A stretch of DNA of 36,051 bases, from assembly GCA_964517125.1 (NCBI GenBank), contig CAZFBD010000047.1, forward strand, positions 1-36,051. The letters run 5' to 3'. The position numbers and the translations under genes are program-made. This document shows positions 35,329-36,051 of the stretch, in pieces. The notes under the pieces were generated by a model. The model was not told the origin of the DNA. It ran no database searches and was given only the letters and a program-made list of their open reading frames with translations. Source of the DNA: SHLQ01 sp964517125. GTDB taxonomy: Bacteria; Actinomycetota; Acidimicrobiia; Acidimicrobiales; SHLQ01. Every line of letters starts with the position of its first letter. Position 1 is the first letter of the stretch.

Positions 35329-35820
35329 ATGCAACCGAAGCGGATCGAACCAGGACCGGGACAGGAATCGGTGTGGGACTATCCACGCCCGCCCCGCATC
35401 GACCCGTCGAGCGAACATGTGGTCGTGGTCTTCGCTGGTGAAGTCGTCGCGGAAACCCGAGCCTCGCTTCGTGTGCTGGAGACCTCGCAGCCTCCCGCCT
35501 ATTACGTGCCCCCCACCGACGTGAACCTCGATGTGCTGGTGCCCGCCGTGGGAAGAAGCTTCTGCGAATGGAAGGGTGAAGCCTCGTACTTCGACGTGGA
35601 AGCGCATGGCCAACGGCTCGATCAGGTGGCGTGGGCCTATCCGGATCCAACGGAACGGTTCTCGCTGATCGCCGATCACGTTGCCTTCTACGCCCAACGG
35701 CTGCACTGCACGATCGACGGTGAGGTCGTGACCGGCAATGAAGGCACGTTCTATGGCGGGTGGATCACGTCGAAGGTCGTCGGGCCGTTCAAAGGCGGCC
35801 TGGGCTCGGCGTGGTGGTGA
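35329..35820 (+). CDS. DUF427-domain protein
   Basis: A 163-residue protein with a DUF427 domain. Signature segments are ESVWDYPRPPRIDPS, VVVFAGEVVAETRASLRVLE, PPAYYVPPTDVNLDVLVP, CEWKGEASYFDVEA and VAWAYPDPTERFSLIADHVAFY. This small beta-rich family is frequent in Actinobacteria, and its biochemical function is unknown. ATG 35329 has AAGG seven bases upstream (35318-35321). The frame is open upstream, but that part is Arg/Pro-rich and overlaps the divergent gene, so it is excluded. Confidence 0.88.
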   Translation: MQPKRIEPGPGQESVWDYPRPPRIDPSSEHVVVVFAGEVVAETRASLRVLETSQPPAYYVPPTDVNLDVLVPAVGRSFCEWKGEASYFDVEAHGQRLDQVAWAYPDPTERFSLIADHVAFYAQRLHCTIDGEVVTGNEGTFYGGWITSKVVGPFKGGLGSAWW

Positions 35821-35829
35821 TTCGAACGG

Positions 35830-36051
35830 TCAGCTGAGACCGAATGCCTGACGGCGCTCCCACATGATCGAGAGGCCGCCCAGTCCAATCATCAGCAACG
35901 CGATACCGAAGAAGCGGTTCGTCACGGGACCGGTACCGGTCCGGGCAAGCTCGGTGACTTCCTCGACAGCTCCGGCCACCTCGACGGGCACGTCGGCTTC
36001 GGGGGTGTCTCCAGCCTCGGGCCGGTCATCGTTGTCGGGAACTCCGGCCGC
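35830..36051 (-). CDS. C-terminal part of a wall-anchored protein with a LARTG sorting signal (partial)
   Basis: The last 73 residues of a gene that continues beyond the window. An acidic, Pro/Asp/Glu-rich stretch (DDRPEAGDTPEADVP) is followed by LARTG (35935-35949), a hydrophobic segment (FFGIALLMIGLGGLSIMW) and a short positively charged tail (ERRQAFGLS). This tripartite end is a sortase sorting signal of the LAxTG kind recognised by class E sortases in high-G+C Gram-positives. The protein should be covalently attached to the cell wall. Nothing can be said of its N-terminal domains. It is convergent with the DUF427 gene 9 bp away. Confidence 0.8.
   Translation of the reverse strand, partial: AAGVPDNDDRPEAGDTPEADVPVEVAGAVEEVTELARTGTGPVTNRFFGIALLMIGLGGLSIMWERRQAFGLS

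Overview
The window is high-G+C bacterial DNA, roughly two-thirds G+C by eye, with strong G/C bias at third codon positions. Genes are tightly packed: ATGA/TGATG overlaps are frequent and convergent genes are separated by only 1-10 bp. The gene content points to an actinomycete-type bacterium: two DUF664/DinB proteins of the mycothiol-linked kind, an F420-type luciferase-like oxidoreductase, a PAC2 protein, a Septum_form-domain membrane protein, ergothioneine genes and a C-terminal LAxTG sortase signal. A free-living or marine Acidimicrobiia-like host is my inference, not something the sequence proves. I saw no tRNA, rRNA, CRISPR array, transposase or phage gene. No gene-free stretch exceeds about 240 bp.

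Layout. 49-1952 (+): a metal-ligand-less M24 hydrolase (creatinase/ectoine-hydrolase type) coupled to a maleate-isomerase/EutA-type Asp/Glu racemase. 1981-3353 (-): LLM oxidoreductase then DinB. 3388-4613: a GNAT, a probably frameshifted small reverse gene, and a second DinB. 4621-7518 (-): an ECF41 sigma factor behind an FAD oxidoreductase preceded by an ECF41-type promoter, then a DoxX-like membrane protein ending in a tandem palindromic repeat. 7656-9523: a winged-helix regulator, a TetR regulator with an operator-like palindrome, and a methyltransferase. 9612-13199 (+): a fused 5-oxoprolinase-type enzyme. 13201-16582: a Thr-rich lipoprotein, a diguanylate cyclase, a methyltransferase and a DUF1905 protein. 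16616-18724 (-): a secreted glycoside hydrolase with a lamin-tail domain.

18843-26298 is a coherent catabolic unit. A TetR repressor diverges from an operon of acyl-CoA carboxylase beta and alpha, two GNATs and an AtuA-family protein, with a perfect 9-8-9 inverted repeat between the divergent promoters. This resembles the acyclic-terpene/branched-acyl-CoA (atu/liu) degradation theme. 26408-28699 (+) is an egtB-egtD ergothioneine pair. 28701-29921 (-) holds a Septum_form protein and a GNAT, and 30035-30904 (+) a PAC2 protein. 30911-35284 (-) reads hypothetical-glnD, then Nudix-lipase. 35329-35820 (+) is a DUF427 protein, and the window ends in the 3' part of a LARTG wall-anchored protein (-).

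A recurring signal is a TANNNT hexamer 6-8 nt upstream of the start codon with no ribosome-binding site, seen at seven or more genes. This suggests that leaderless transcription is common here and helps to choose starts. The most distinctive regulatory unit is the ECF41 circuit at 4621-6758, where the sigma factor, its oxidoreductase partner and a near-consensus cognate promoter are all visible.
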